A stretch of 64,000 bases of DNA from Sulfobacillus sp. (GTDB taxonomy: Bacteria; Bacillota; Sulfobacillia; Sulfobacillales; Sulfobacillaceae): assembly GCA_027343695.1 (NCBI GenBank), contig DAHWKJ010000074.1:53859-117858 (forward strand). Direction: 5' to 3'. Made by a program: the position numbers and the translations under genes. The notes below the pieces were generated by a model. It searched no databases, had not been told where the DNA came from, and saw only the letters and a program-made list of their open reading frames with translations. The number at the start of each line of letters is the position of its first letter. Position 1 is the first letter of the stretch. Positions 34,293 through 43,584 of the stretch are shown one piece after another.

Positions 34293-35021
34293 TTAGTGAC
34301 CTCCTTCGCGATTCTTAGCGAGAATAGCTTCGAAGTCCGGAGGTTTTGGAGGTAGGGTATTCATGATAAATTGAACAAACTCTGCCTCCGTACGCGACTT
34401 TAGCGCCGGGTTAAAACGCCGTTCAAACCCGATTGTGGAAACGACCTTTCCACTCAGTTCCCGCCCTCACGTGGACCCGGAAAAGGCTCCTGGATAAATT
34501 TCCAGATAGTCTGGGAGCGTCATTAACTTAAGGAGACTTTGGTATAACGCCGCAGCACTTTCTTCGGGTGCCAAATCGGGACGGCCGGCATCGCCAATCA
34601 TGAGGGCGTGCCCTGAGAGAACAAACCATGGTTCCGGACCACGACGGCGATCGGTTACCACTAGGCTCATGTGATCCGGGGTATGCCCGGGCGTATGCCA
34701 GATCTCCACGTCAACATTTCCCATATCCAGGTGTTCTCCATGAGATACCCGGGTCACCGGATCGAGTACCGGTGCAGTCGCATACCGCACATAACGAGCA
34801 CCAGTCGCCTCCACAAGTGGGCGGGCGCCTGACAAGTGGTCGGCATGGGTGTGAGTGTCGATGACATAGACCAGCCTCAAACCGTTATCATGCAAGCACT
34901 CCAAATAGGGCGTCAAATGAGGGAGTGGATCCACCACTGCCGCTATCGACTGCCCGCCTCACCCAAAGAGATAAGAGGCTGCAACTACTGGTTCGGTGTG
35001 CAAAAACTGACGAAAAATCAT
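34293..35021 (-). CDS. Metallo-beta-lactamase-fold hydrolase with two in-frame TGA codons (candidate double selenoprotein)
   Basis: Reading from ATG 35021 (RBS GGGAGGT) to TAA 34293 gives 242 codons interrupted by TGA at codon 21 (34959-34961) and codon 185 (34467-34469). The frame before, between and after both TGAs encodes one continuous MBL protein of the persulfide dioxygenase/glyoxalase II-like group: M-I-F-R-Q-F-L-H start, T-H-T-H-A-D-H near 66, H-T-P-G-H-T-P near 121, then G-F-E-R-R-F-N after the second TGA. From memory of the family, homologues read G-C-G-G and S-x-C-G-R at the two TGA sites. A hairpin with G at loop position 1 or 2 follows each TGA. Between ArsR-rhodanese and MFS genes. 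Alternatives: a pseudogene with two nonsense changes, or a UGA-reading tRNA. Confidence 0.75.
34435..34453 (-). promoter_or_regulatory. SECIS-like hairpin after the second in-frame TGA
   Basis: On the minus strand GTGGAAA, loop GGTCG, TTTCCAC: seven perfect pairs with a five-base loop that begins with GG. The loop starts 21 bases after the TGA at 34467. This fits the bacterial SECIS rules I know: the apical loop lies roughly 16-37 bases from UGA and has a G among its first two bases. Confidence 0.6.
34924..34938 (-). promoter_or_regulatory. SECIS-like hairpin after the first in-frame TGA
   Basis: On the minus strand AGTGG, loop TGGAT, CCACT: five perfect pairs, with G as the second loop base. 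The loop begins 26 bases after the TGA at 34959. It is weaker than the second hairpin but satisfies the same distance and loop rules. Confidence 0.45.
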
Positions 35022-35054
35022 TCCACTACCTCCCGAATATTTCCTCTCCTTGGC

Positions 35055-35714
35055 TCAGGCCGACGAATGGCGTCTTCGCCATTCGCGCACCCCTACCTCA
35101 CTCCGTCGCGCTGAGAATCCTGCATCGCGCAGTACCTCCACCGCATCCCGCGCATAAAGACAGTATCGTCCCCGACAATATGCCACGATGGGCCGATCTG
35201 GATCCCACTCTTGAAGGCGCTCGGCTAATTCCGGCAACGGAATAGACAGTGCGCCCGGTAGATGCCCCGCTGCATATTCTGACGGTGGTCGCACATCAAT
35301 CAAGTAGACCGTTCCCTCTTGGATTAAAGCCTCTAGTTCGCGATCACTCACCGGGGACAAAGCATCTCGTTGGGTCAAGTATAAATCTCTCAATTCACGC
35401 ACATCCGCTAAGCATTCTTCACTCACCGTCTCTAAGAGTTCAAGAAGTTGGGCAACGGTCTCGTTGGCCAACCGATAAATCACGAAAGTCCCCTGCTTAC
35501 GGGTTGCCACCAATTGGGCTTCTAATAAGATCTGTAAGTGTTGCGAAACATTGGCCACACTTGAACCCAATTCACGGGCTAAACTCTCTACACTTTTTGG
35601 ACTTTGGGAAAGCAGATCCAACATCTCTAGGCGCCGGGGACTCCCTAAAGCCTTCCCAATTCTCGCGAATTGCCCATAAAGTCGGTCCTTCCATACCCGG
35701 GAGTCTTCAGCCAT
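35055..35714 (-). CDS. ArsR-family regulator fused to a rhodanese domain
   Basis: A 219-residue protein. Residues about 15-95 form an ArsR/SmtB winged helix (L-G-S-P-R-R-L-E-M-L-D-L-L, then S-S-V-A-N-V-S-Q-H-L recognition helix). Residues about 120-215 form a rhodanese domain (Y-L-I-D-V-R-P-P-S-E-Y-A-A-G-H-L-P-G-A) with the active-site Cys in V-A-Y-C-R-G-R-Y-C. Such fusions can sense persulfide or sulfane sulfur on Cys. It starts at ATG 35714 behind AGAAGAGGGG (a longer frame starts at TTG 35735 inside the operator). First gene of the ArsR-MBL-MFS operon, with a perfect inverted repeat just upstream, probably autoregulated. Confidence 0.88.
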   Translation of the reverse strand: MAEDSRVWKDRLYGQFARIGKALGSPRRLEMLDLLSQSPKSVESLARELGSSVANVSQHLQILLEAQLVATRKQGTFVIYRLANETVAQLLELLETVSEECLADVRELRDLYLTQRDALSPVSDRELEALIQEGTVYLIDVRPPSEYAAGHLPGALSIPLPELAERLQEWDPDRPIVAYCRGRYCLYARDAVEVLRDAGFSARRSEVGVREWRRRHSSA

Positions 35715-35734
35715 CGTACCCCTCTTCTCTATCA

Positions 35735-35752
35735 AGTATTCAAGCGAATACT
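35735..35752 (-). promoter_or_regulatory. Probable ArsR-type operator
   Basis: AGTATTC-AAGC-GAATACT, a perfect 7-4-7 inverted repeat 20 bases upstream of the ArsR-rhodanese start. The ATTC/GAAT arms resemble sites bound by ArsR/BigR-type repressors. The position just before the ribosome binding site suits repression by the regulator encoded next. Confidence 0.65.
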
Positions 35753-36116
35753 AGAATATACAAGGGGGATCATGACGTCAATGGGGGATCACAACCTGAC
35801 TGAAACCCCACGCATGCCTGTATCGGGAACATGGTGATAAGAGGGGGGCAATCGTAGGTTCTTCGTATCATGGTTCAATATTGGTGGTCCTCGGATGAAC
35901 CCGAGATGGCATGGGGGTTTGAGATTCTGCCCCAACGCCCGGGTCAGCTTCTACTTAGAAGCGGTCAGCGAAGTCTTCGGCCTTGCAACGAACTTTGGCT
36001 TAGTGGAGACTCCGAATTGTACGTAAAGACCATGTAACCAGAGCCCATCCTTTAAGATGGACTCTCGTAGATGGAGACAGTCGCACGTAAAACCTGATCC
36101 GGTTTAGGCTCCCGGA
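35753..36116. other. Divergent intergenic region
   Basis: About 360 bases between the ArsR operon and the sugar kinase gene. It should contain both promoters; AATATAC at 35755 may be part of one. No gene or strong hairpin was recognised. Confidence 0.4.
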
Positions 36117-37544
36117 ATGGACACGCACGATACAATGGACCTATCATACCGAGGCAAGGAGGCCCCTTACGTAAACCTCGTGATCGCGTTTGACCTTGGC
36201 ACCACACATCTGAAATGGATTGCCATAGACCCCGCTTCGGGTCGTCGCGTGTTGGATGGCCAAATCGCGGCCGGGACCGTCACCAGAGGAATCCGTTCTG
36301 AACAAAATCCCCAGGCCATCTGGAGCCAGGTTCAGACGGTGCTGGAGCAAGCCAGTCAATCCGCGAGAATTTCCCGGATTAGCTTTTCAGCGGCCATGCA
36401 TAGTTTTCTCGTCGTCACCCCTGAAGGGGAGCCCGTGACTCGCAGTTGGACCTGGATAGATAAACGAAGCCTGGCCACTGCAAAGTCCCTTCGGTTGGAT
36501 AAGCTCAGTAGTCTCCTCAGAAAAGACACAGGAGTGCCGGTTCATGCCATGTCACCGTTGGTCAAGTGGCTTTATATCCGCCAAGCCATGGGGCAATGCC
36601 GACCCGTTACTCTTAAAGATTACCTCGTGTTCCGCCTGACGGGCCAGTGGGTTACTGATTATTCTACAGCCGCCACCACGGGATTTTTAGGGGTAGACGG
36701 GGTTTGGTTGCCCCGGGCGTTGGAACTGTCTGGTCTCCGAGTCGACCAGCTGCCAACCCTGCATGACATGGCTTGGACTTTGCCGGCATCCGAGTACGAC
36801 GGGGAGGTCGTGCTCGGAGCCAACGATGCCGCGTGCGCTCACCTCCACTTAAAAATTCCCCAAGATGGCTCGATCGGCGTTTTGGCCATGGGAACCAGCG
36901 GGGCACTCCGCACCACTTGGCAACATCCGACCGATAATGAAGAACTCTTTAGCTATATGCTGGGTCCAACCCGGGGCCACCTGGTCGGGTCCGCATTTTC
37001 CAACGTCGGCAATATACTGGTCTGGCTCGCTGGTGTCTTCTCCATGGACATTGATGCGGTCATTGCGGAAGGCATCGGGGCCATTCGGCGCCGAGACGCT
37101 CTTCCCTTAGCACTCCCGTACTGGTTCGGAGAACGTTCTCCCTGGTGGCGCGATGATTTATCTGGGGCTTGGCTGAACATCGCACCCCAACATGGCCGCG
37201 CTCAACTCATCGGATCGGCCCTGCTTTCGATGACGGCTTCCTTTTGGCATGGTCTGAAGGCGTTGGAGCACATCGGGGCTCCCCTTACAGAATTACGGGG
37301 AGGATCTGGCTTACTCGAAAACTCAAGTCTGGCCCAATGGATGGCCGACGCCTTAGGTCACGACCTGGTTTTACACGACAGCGAGGACGCCTCGCTATTA
37401 GGGGCCCTCAATTTGGCAGGCGGTTATCCTCAGGAGCCCGTCGGCCCCAGGGCACATTACGCACCACACGACGGATCCCTTCAATCCCTGCTGGAGGACA
37501 CCTGGCACCGTATCGATGAAACCATAAACGAGTCGCATCGGTAA
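36117..37544 (+). CDS. FGGY-family carbohydrate kinase (gluconokinase-like)
   Basis: A 475-residue sugar kinase. The N-terminal phosphate loop is V-I-A-F-D-L-G-T-T-H-L-K near residue 22. S-F-S-A-A-M-H-S-F near 93 and the W-x-D-x-R segment (W-T-W-I-D-K-R-S) near 113 match gluconate kinases of the FGGY family. The second domain has M-G-T-S-G-A-L near 260 and P-Y-W-F-G-E-R-S-P near 335. It likely phosphorylates gluconate or a related sugar acid. The start is doubtful: ATG 36117 lacks a good ribosome binding site, and ATG 36132 or GTG 36180 are options. It stands alone. Confidence 0.8.
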   Translation: MDTHDTMDLSYRGKEAPYVNLVIAFDLGTTHLKWIAIDPASGRRVLDGQIAAGTVTRGIRSEQNPQAIWSQVQTVLEQASQSARISRISFSAAMHSFLVVTPEGEPVTRSWTWIDKRSLATAKSLRLDKLSSLLRKDTGVPVHAMSPLVKWLYIRQAMGQCRPVTLKDYLVFRLTGQWVTDYSTAATTGFLGVDGVWLPRALELSGLRVDQLPTLHDMAWTLPASEYDGEVVLGANDAACAHLHLKIPQDGSIGVLAMGTSGALRTTWQHPTDNEELFSYMLGPTRGHLVGSAFSNVGNILVWLAGVFSMDIDAVIAEGIGAIRRRDALPLALPYWFGERSPWWRDDLSGAWLNIAPQHGRAQLIGSALLSMTASFWHGLKALEHIGAPLTELRGGSGLLENSSLAQWMADALGHDLVLHDSEDASLLGALNLAGGYPQEPVGPRAHYAPHDGSLQSLLEDTWHRIDETINESHR

Positions 37545-37730
37545 GTCATCAAACAATCACCTGATGCGAACGTCATCGACACACCTCAGGAGGTTTCTCG
37601 CACAAAGAAATTGCAGCCACTCGACACAAAGTCTTTTCGGCCTATGTCCAGGCTGATATACTGATTGTTAATACCCATGACCTGACTCGCGTTGCCGCTA
37701 TATCGATGACATGGAAGGAAGGTGCCGTTC

Positions 37731-39158
37731 GTGGCCCCACGTACTTTATATCAAAAAATTTGGGATGAACATTGCGTCACGCAGATCGATGACCAGCGTC
37801 AGCTCCTCTACATTGATCTCCACCTAATCCACGAAGTCACCTCTCCACAGGCGTTCGACGGACTGCGACTCAACCATCGGACCGTACGTCGTCCAGACCG
37901 TAGTTTTGCCGTCGTGGATCATAATGTCCCCACGGGAGATCGCAAGACTCCCATCAAGGACCCTGTCGCACGCCGCCAAATTGAATTACTCGAAGAGAAT
38001 TGCCATGCCTTCGGAATCCCTCTCTTTAACCTGCATCACCCCGAGCAGGGAATCGTCCACATCGTAGGTCCCGAGCAAGGCCTCACGCAACCCGGAATGA
38101 CCGTCGTGTGTGGCGACAGCCACACTTCCACCCATGGTGCGTTCGGTACCTTGGCTTTTGGTATCGGAACCAGCGAAGTTGAACATGTCCTAGCCACCCA
38201 ATGCCTGGTTCAAGCCTCATCCAAGACCATGGAGGTGAGGTTTACCGGACCGCGTCCCATTGGGATCACACCAAAGGACATGATTATGGCACTGATCGGT
38301 CAAATTGGGATCGCGGGAGCTACGGGATACGTTATTGAGTACACTGGTGATGCCGTCCGCGACTTAACCATGGATGAGCGCATGACACTCTGCAACATGT
38401 CCATTGAAGCAGGAGCCCGCGCGGGAATGGTTTCTCCCGATATGACCACCGTCAACTATCTAAGAGGCCGTCGCTTTGCCCCGACTGGACCAGACTTCGA
38501 CCTTACTGCAACCCGCTGGCTCGCCTATGCGACCGATCCAGGCGCCGTCTTTGATCAAACCGTTGTGGTGGATCTGGCAACGTTGTCTCCAATGGTAACG
38601 TGGGGTACCAATCCTGGCATGGTGACCTCGATTGCTATGAAGGTTCCCGATCCGGCTTCGGCGGCTGATCCCGCCCAACGGGAGGCATGGCAATTGGCTC
38701 TCGATTACATGGGGCTTACACCCGGCACCCCCATCACAGACATCTCCATTGATCGGGTGTTTATTGGCTCGTGCACCAACGGCCGCCTCGAAGACCTCAT
38801 TCGGGCCGCCCGCATTGTGAAAGGTCGCAAGATTGCCCCTACGGTGCGTGCCATGGTGGTACCAGGCTCAGGCATTGTCAAACGGGAAGCCGAACTTCTG
38901 GGATTGGACCAAGTGTTTTTAGACGCGGGTTTTGAATGGCGGGAACCTGGCTGCAGTATGTGTCTCGGCATGAATGAAGATATTCTGGAGCCCGGCGAAC
39001 GCTCAGCCTCCACATCCAATCGTAACTTTGAAGGTCGCCAAGGCCGGGGCGGCCGTACCCATCTGGTTAGTCCGGAAATGGCCGCGGCGGCAGCGCTGTT
39101 TGGCCATTTCGTTGACAGTCGCCCGTTATTACATTCCGACCAGGAGGTCACGCGATGA
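37731..39158 (+). CDS. leuC: 3-isopropylmalate dehydratase, large subunit
   Basis: A 475-residue aconitase-family protein of leucine synthesis, which isomerises 2- to 3-isopropylmalate. D-H-N-V-P-T near residue 63, [13 protein letters not shown] near 125 and the [4Fe-4S] cysteines in I-G-S-C-T-N-G-R near 345 and C-S-M-C-L-G-M-N near 406 are intact. The start is GTG 37731 behind GGAAGGAAGG (GTG 37722 is too close to that site). It overlaps leuD by four bases (ATGA), so the two subunits are co-translated. No T-box or leader peptide is evident upstream. Confidence 0.95.
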   Translation: MAPRTLYQKIWDEHCVTQIDDQRQLLYIDLHLIHEVTSPQAFDGLRLNHRTVRRPDRSFAVVDHNVPTGDRKTPIKDPVARRQIELLEENCHAFGIPLFNLHHPEQGIVHIVGPEQGLTQPGMTVVCGDSHTSTHGAFGTLAFGIGTSEVEHVLATQCLVQASSKTMEVRFTGPRPIGITPKDMIMALIGQIGIAGATGYVIEYTGDAVRDLTMDERMTLCNMSIEAGARAGMVSPDMTTVNYLRGRRFAPTGPDFDLTATRWLAYATDPGAVFDQTVVVDLATLSPMVTWGTNPGMVTSIAMKVPDPASAADPAQREAWQLALDYMGLTPGTPITDISIDRVFIGSCTNGRLEDLIRAARIVKGRKIAPTVRAMVVPGSGIVKREAELLGLDQVFLDAGFEWREPGCSMCLGMNEDILEPGERSASTSNRNFEGRQGRGGRTHLVSPEMAAAAALFGHFVDSRPLLHSDQEVTR

Positions 39159-39763
39159 AGGCGCTTACCGTACACCGTGGCACAGTGGCACCACTAGATC
39201 GTGCTAATGTAGATACGGACCAAATTATTCCCAAACAGTTTTTAAAACGCGTAGAACGCACTGGCTTCGGACAGTTCCTCTTTTACGATTGGCGTTTTGA
39301 CGAGAACGGCGCCGAACGACCCGATTTTGTCTTGAATCAGCCACAGTATCGCAAGGCCAGCATCTTGGTTGCGGGCCCCAACTTCGGATGTGGATCCTCT
39401 CGGGAGCATGCCCCCTGGGCACTTCAAGACTGGGGTTTCCAGGTGGTTATTGCGCCCTCTTTCGCCGATATTTTTTATAATAACTGCCTCAAAATTGGTC
39501 TCTTACCCATCATCCTTCCCGAAGCCACGGTCAATCGGATCTTGGCTGACGCCAAGGGTGTCTCAGGCCTGGAACTGGCTGTCAATGTGAAAACGCGATC
39601 CGTAACCTTTAATGATGGAACCGAGGCCTCATTCCCGTTAGACCCCTATGCGCAGGAGAGCCTGGTGGGTGGACTGGATGAAATTGGGCGCAGTCTACGA
39701 TTAGAAGCCGAGATTGTGCGTTTTGAGGGACAAGAGGTCACGCGAATTAACACACGCGGCTAA
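39155..39763 (+). CDS. leuD: 3-isopropylmalate dehydratase, small subunit
   Basis: A 202-residue partner of Leu[14 protein letters not shown] near residue 18, [14 protein letters not shown] near 75 and F-A-D-I-F-Y-N-N near 103 are the family motifs that form the substrate-binding swivel domain. The start ATG overlaps the leuC stop. The stop overlaps the stop of the convergent germination gene by four bases. The other leu genes are not in the window. Confidence 0.95.
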   Translation: MKALTVHRGTVAPLDRANVDTDQIIPKQFLKRVERTGFGQFLFYDWRFDENGAERPDFVLNQPQYRKASILVAGPNFGCGSSREHAPWALQDWGFQVVIAPSFADIFYNNCLKIGLLPIILPEATVNRILADAKGVSGLELAVNVKTRSVTFNDGTEASFPLDPYAQESLVGGLDEIGRSLRLEAEIVRFEGQEVTRINTRG

Positions 39764-40872
39764 GACGGCAACACGATCCGGATCCCAACCTTGACGTGGA
39801 CCGTCACATGACGAAACCGCTTTGCCCAACCTTTTTGCCAGGAGGTCCAGCCTGCGGGATACCGGGCCCGGGCAAGAGCGCCGATCCCGAATGGATCAGC
39901 AGGCATGGCCTGAAGATGGTGCATAAGGGCCACCACTTGGTGCACGACTTGTTGCCCCGCCCGCTGTTCGAGCATGGCGTCGGCGTGACTGACGGTCACA
40001 TTCCCCATCGACATCTCAATCACCTTCGCCTGCCCCGTAAGACTTACATCCAGCGTATTGGGATTGACCAGTTGGTAATGCGTGCGGGAATTCAACAACC
40101 GGAGCACCACGACCTGGTGGGGCTTGGGATGCACCGTGATAAGGAGCCCTTCCTGACCTTTCAACAAAGTATCTAAGACCGCCGTCAGATGTGGATCGAG
40201 AGTGCCGATCAAGTGACCATGGGATAAGAGAGCACTGCCTTCAAAGACGATCTTTGCCCCTTGGGTACCCACCATGGGTAGTACAGCCGCTTCTTCGGTA
40301 TCCCATAAAGACCGATACAGCTTCCACAAAGGGGTCGCCACAATTTTGGGATGGGCGGTGGCCGCAAACGTCTCCGCTTCTTCGAGTTGCTCGTACGCGG
40401 AACCGGCACTGGTTTTCGGTACCGTGCGCAGCACTTTCGCCGCACTCGCAGAAGCCACCAAGGCATAAGCAATAATCCGGGTTTGTTCGCCGCGCATTAA
40501 ATACGACAGCTCCGGGTAAAGTCCGTGTCGCGCGAGAGCCTGACTGAAAACTACAAGACCTAAATCTGTCACGTCGATATATCCCGGAGAGCCTAATTGC
40601 ATGCGAGAAAAGGCTGCCCCAACGGTGTGTCCATCCCCTGTGTAATAGACTTCTGACGGTCCCGCACTTTGTCCAGGTGCCGGCACGCTGGCCGCTGGTG
40701 AGGCCAAGGGATTGACCTGTTCCCCCGTAACTTGGATCGCACCCGAATGGGCCTGATCAAATCCCACCGCAAACAACATCGTTCGGTTATCGATTGATCG
40801 AGCCGAACCGCACCCGGATAGGCTCGTCATCATGATGAGGGCCGCCCCCCAAATTTTAAGACGGCGGCGCAT
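39760..40872 (-). CDS. gerAC: Ger(x)C family spore germination lipoprotein (GerAC)
   Basis: A 370-residue lipoprotein subunit of a nutrient germinant receptor. A signal segment (about 8-22) ends in lipobox L-S-G-C. The early I-D-N-R-T-M-L-F-A-V-G-F-D segment and the T-D-L-G-L-V-V-F-S motif near residue 105 match Ger(x)C proteins. It is anchored in the spore inner membrane beside GerAA and GerAB. The start is ATG 40872 behind GAGGGCGGG, overlapping gerAB by 17 bases; GTG 40887 is an alternative. Last gene of the operon. Confidence 0.88.
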   Translation of the reverse strand: MRRRLKIWGAALIMMTSLSGCGSARSIDNRTMLFAVGFDQAHSGAIQVTGEQVNPLASPAASVPAPGQSAGPSEVYYTGDGHTVGAAFSRMQLGSPGYIDVTDLGLVVFSQALARHGLYPELSYLMRGEQTRIIAYALVASASAAKVLRTVPKTSAGSAYEQLEEAETFAATAHPKIVATPLWKLYRSLWDTEEAAVLPMVGTQGAKIVFEGSALLSHGHLIGTLDPHLTAVLDTLLKGQEGLLITVHPKPHQVVVLRLLNSRTHYQLVNPNTLDVSLTGQAKVIEMSMGNVTVSHADAMLEQRAGQQVVHQVVALMHHLQAMPADPFGIGALARARYPAGWTSWQKGWAKRFRHVTVHVKVGIRIVLPS

Positions 40873-41971
40873 GGTGCCCGCCCTCACGACGGTGGTGTTT
40901 AGCCAGTATATATAGCGGGATCGCCCACACTACTATCCAGATCAACCCGACCGATGTCAGAATGCCATCTAACGCAATAATCTGCCGCAATTGCACAATG
41001 GTCGGCATTGCCTGGTTGATGCCCCACCCCAGTCCCACTAAAATTCCCAACGTGCCCGTAATTCGCGGTTGACCCAACATTTCCGATGCTGCCCGAGCAC
41101 TGGCCCAAAGGGCGAAAGCCGCAGCGCCAACAAAAATCACCACCCATAATGTCACCATTGCGTAGGAGAGTTGCTGAACAAAGAGAATCGCAGTCGCCGC
41201 CGCATTAAAAAACATTAAAGACGGTAGCGGTGTGGCCTCGGCCGCCGCAGGACCCAACGTCCCCAACGGCCCCGCGACCCCCGCCAGGAGCACCAGGGTT
41301 CCGGCCATGAGTGCCCACCCTACGCCAGATTTAAGCTGGTGCGTGGAATCTACGTAAGGTAACAGCGTCGGTAAAGCCAGGAGCCCACTAAATGCCAACG
41401 GCAGTTCCATGACGCCCGTCACCCCTAAATGGTCGGGGATCCACCACCACGGTGCGAGGAAAATGAGTTTAACATTTTCCGCCGCAAGCCCATACAACAC
41501 CACCATTAAGGGAAGCGCGATCAGAATCAGGATGACCTCGGTATAGTGAGCAATTCCCTTGACTCCTAAGTACGCAATATACCAAGCCGTCACCAAGCCT
41601 ACCAAGAAAATGACCCCGATGGCTGTATGAGGCAATAAGGAATCGGTCATTAGCACCGCCAACTCGCGTATGGTTATGATCCCAGAAAGCCATAACGGAA
41701 CCGCCACCGGAAGTAATATCAGGGCCCCGGAAAGGCGCCCCCACCCAGCGGTCACGACACCCACTAGAGTCCCTTGCGGCCATTCTTGCGCCAATCTGAG
41801 CCACACCCACACCAATCCATAGATCACGGCGTCGCTCGCCACAATGGTCACCCACCAGCCACGAGTCCCCATCCGATAAATTAAGTGCGGATAATAGTAA
41901 CTACAGGCAATAAGCGGAACCAATAACAGTAAGAGCGCAATCTGAAGCGGCGACAGCCGTTCTGAGTTCAT
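40856..41971 (-). CDS. gerAB: Endospore germination permease (GerAB)
   Basis: A 371-residue integral membrane protein with about ten hydrophobic segments, of the GerAB/APC-superfamily permease group. It starts L-S-P-L-Q-I near residue 6, as family members do. It forms the ligand-sensing part of the germinant receptor with GerAA and GerAC. The start is ATG 41971, overlapping the gerAA stop as ATGA. A longer open frame to 42037 lies wholly within gerAA and is not supported. Gene order A-B-C is the usual one. Confidence 0.9.
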   Translation of the reverse strand: MNSERLSPLQIALLLLLVPLIACSYYYPHLIYRMGTRGWWVTIVASDAVIYGLVWVWLRLAQEWPQGTLVGVVTAGWGRLSGALILLPVAVPLWLSGIITIRELAVLMTDSLLPHTAIGVIFLVGLVTAWYIAYLGVKGIAHYTEVILILIALPLMVVLYGLAAENVKLIFLAPWWWIPDHLGVTGVMELPLAFSGLLALPTLLPYVDSTHQLKSGVGWALMAGTLVLLAGVAGPLGTLGPAAAEATPLPSLMFFNAAATAILFVQQLSYAMVTLWVVIFVGAAAFALWASARAASEMLGQPRITGTLGILVGLGWGINQAMPTIVQLRQIIALDGILTSVGLIWIVVWAIPLYILAKHHRREGGHHAPPS

Positions 41972-43554
41972 TCGACCACCTTGCGCGGACGCCATCGAGG
42001 GGGCAATGCAAATTTCGCATTGAGCGCTTCCTTCCACTGAAATGGCGCCACCGGACTAAAATACGGCGTGCCAACCGACTTCAAGTTAGCCATATAGGCC
42101 AACTCCAACGCCGTTGCAATCATGAGCCCGAAGAACCCTAAAAACCCAGCCCAGATCAAAAACCAGTACTTGTTGAGCCGCTCTACCGTCGATATGCTGG
42201 GCTCAGCCGCGGTAAATTGCGTAATGGCCGATAAAGCTCCGACCACTAACATGACCTCACTCGCTAAATGGGTTTTGGTCAGGACGTCACCAATGATAAT
42301 GCCGCCGACGATGGGCACCGCATTGCCCACCACTTTAGGAGATCGGATAGCCGCTTCAATCAAAATGTCGGTCAAGACCAACACCAAGATCGCCTCGACT
42401 AACGGGGAGAACGGTACCAGAGCGCGTGCTGAAGCCATCACCAACTCAAATGGAGGAGTGAGGAGACCCGGATTAAAACTCGCCACAGCCACATAGAGGG
42501 CGGGAGCTAGTGCCGCGATATGGTCCGCGACTAAGCGCAAAACCCGCACCCCACTGGCAGGTAACCAAGGCACATAGAGATCTTCCATGGCCTGAAAGAA
42601 ATCTACATACACCGAGGGTAGGATCAACACAAAAGGCGAGGTGTCGACCACAATCACAACGCGCCCATCAAAGAGCGCCATCACCGCCCGGTCCGGGCGT
42701 TCCGTCGAAATGGCAAGAGGAAACACATGTAGCCACCCCGGATGGATCAGTTCTGCCAATTGTCCGCTGTCGGTAATGGCATCCACGTGAATCCTACTAA
42801 TGGCTAATTCGACGTCGGCTAGGACTTCCGTCTTGACACGAGATCCAATACTGCATACTGCAACGCGAGTTTGAGTCCCAGTTCCTACCTGATAGATTTT
42901 GACACGGAAACCCGGGTCATGGATGCGACGCCGCAACAAAGCCACCGAGGTGTCGATATTTTCATTGAACGCATCGAGGGGCCCGCGCAGCACGTTTTCC
43001 ACGGAGGTTTTCCCGACCGGACGATCCTTAGGACCGGCCGTGTCGACCAGATACGCAATGTCTACCCCTTCGATGAAAAGACCCGTCTGTCCGGCAGAAA
43101 TTGCATAAGACACCTCGGCCAGATCCATACTGGGTGTCACCTGAGTTGCCGTGAGGACGCTTTGTAGAATCTCCGTGAGTCGCGGGCCACCGTCCCGTAT
43201 CGCCTTTTCCACCACCCTGGACCCTCGCGACAATGGGTTTAACAAGACCTGCACGACTGAAGAATTGGAGGCCATCCCCGTAATGCTTACGATCCAAGCC
43301 TTGGTCCCATTGGGGAACACCCAGGGGCGGCTCGTGACATCGTCGCTCAATCCCATGCCATCCATAAACGCATGATACAAGGTTTCGATTTCGGGTATTT
43401 GGCGTCTAACCCACGGAGCATTAGGGTCGTGGATGGTTCCGGTCAGATCCTCCACTTGGACTCGGACGGTCTGACAGTCCAATTCCAGGCCTTGGAGCAA
43501 CTGCTCTGTCGCCTTATTCGAAAGTTCTGGGTTAAAGGGATTATCTGGCTTCAT
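41968..43554 (-). CDS. gerAA: Spore germination protein GerAA
   Basis: A 528-residue protein with a soluble N-terminal half (about 1-290) and four to five membrane segments in the C-terminal half. The hallmark R-G-P-L-D-A-F-N-E-N-I-D-T-S-V-A-L-L-R-R near residue 190 is the GerAA signature. It forms the oligomeric ion-channel subunit of the receptor that triggers germination. It starts at ATG 43554 behind AGGGAG. Only 30 bases separate it from the DMT exporter gene upstream, so a forespore promoter would have to lie in or before that gene's end. Shows that the organism forms endospores. Confidence 0.92.
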   Translation of the reverse strand: MKPDNPFNPELSNKATEQLLQGLELDCQTVRVQVEDLTGTIHDPNAPWVRRQIPEIETLYHAFMDGMGLSDDVTSRPWVFPNGTKAWIVSITGMASNSSVVQVLLNPLSRGSRVVEKAIRDGGPRLTEILQSVLTATQVTPSMDLAEVSYAISAGQTGLFIEGVDIAYLVDTAGPKDRPVGKTSVENVLRGPLDAFNENIDTSVALLRRRIHDPGFRVKIYQVGTGTQTRVAVCSIGSRVKTEVLADVELAISRIHVDAITDSGQLAELIHPGWLHVFPLAISTERPDRAVMALFDGRVVIVVDTSPFVLILPSVYVDFFQAMEDLYVPWLPASGVRVLRLVADHIAALAPALYVAVASFNPGLLTPPFELVMASARALVPFSPLVEAILVLVLTDILIEAAIRSPKVVGNAVPIVGGIIIGDVLTKTHLASEVMLVVGALSAITQFTAAEPSISTVERLNKYWFLIWAGFLGFFGLMIATALELAYMANLKSVGTPYFSPVAPFQWKEALNAKFALPPRWRPRKVVE

Positions 43555-43584
43555 ACTCCCTAGTCTGATCTTTTAATTTCCCCA

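Noticed and set aside
34467..34937. A stand-alone 156-residue MBL protein starting at GTG 34937
   Set aside because: The frame continues in family-like sequence on both sides through the TGAs to a better start (ATG 35021 with RBS) and a natural stop at 34293; a short version would lack the first beta strands and the conserved C-terminus.
36156..36182. AAGGAGG at 36156-36162 as the RBS for a GTG 36180 start of the sugar kinase
   Set aside because: The spacer of 17 bases is too long for normal initiation, so the earlier ATG was kept with low certainty.
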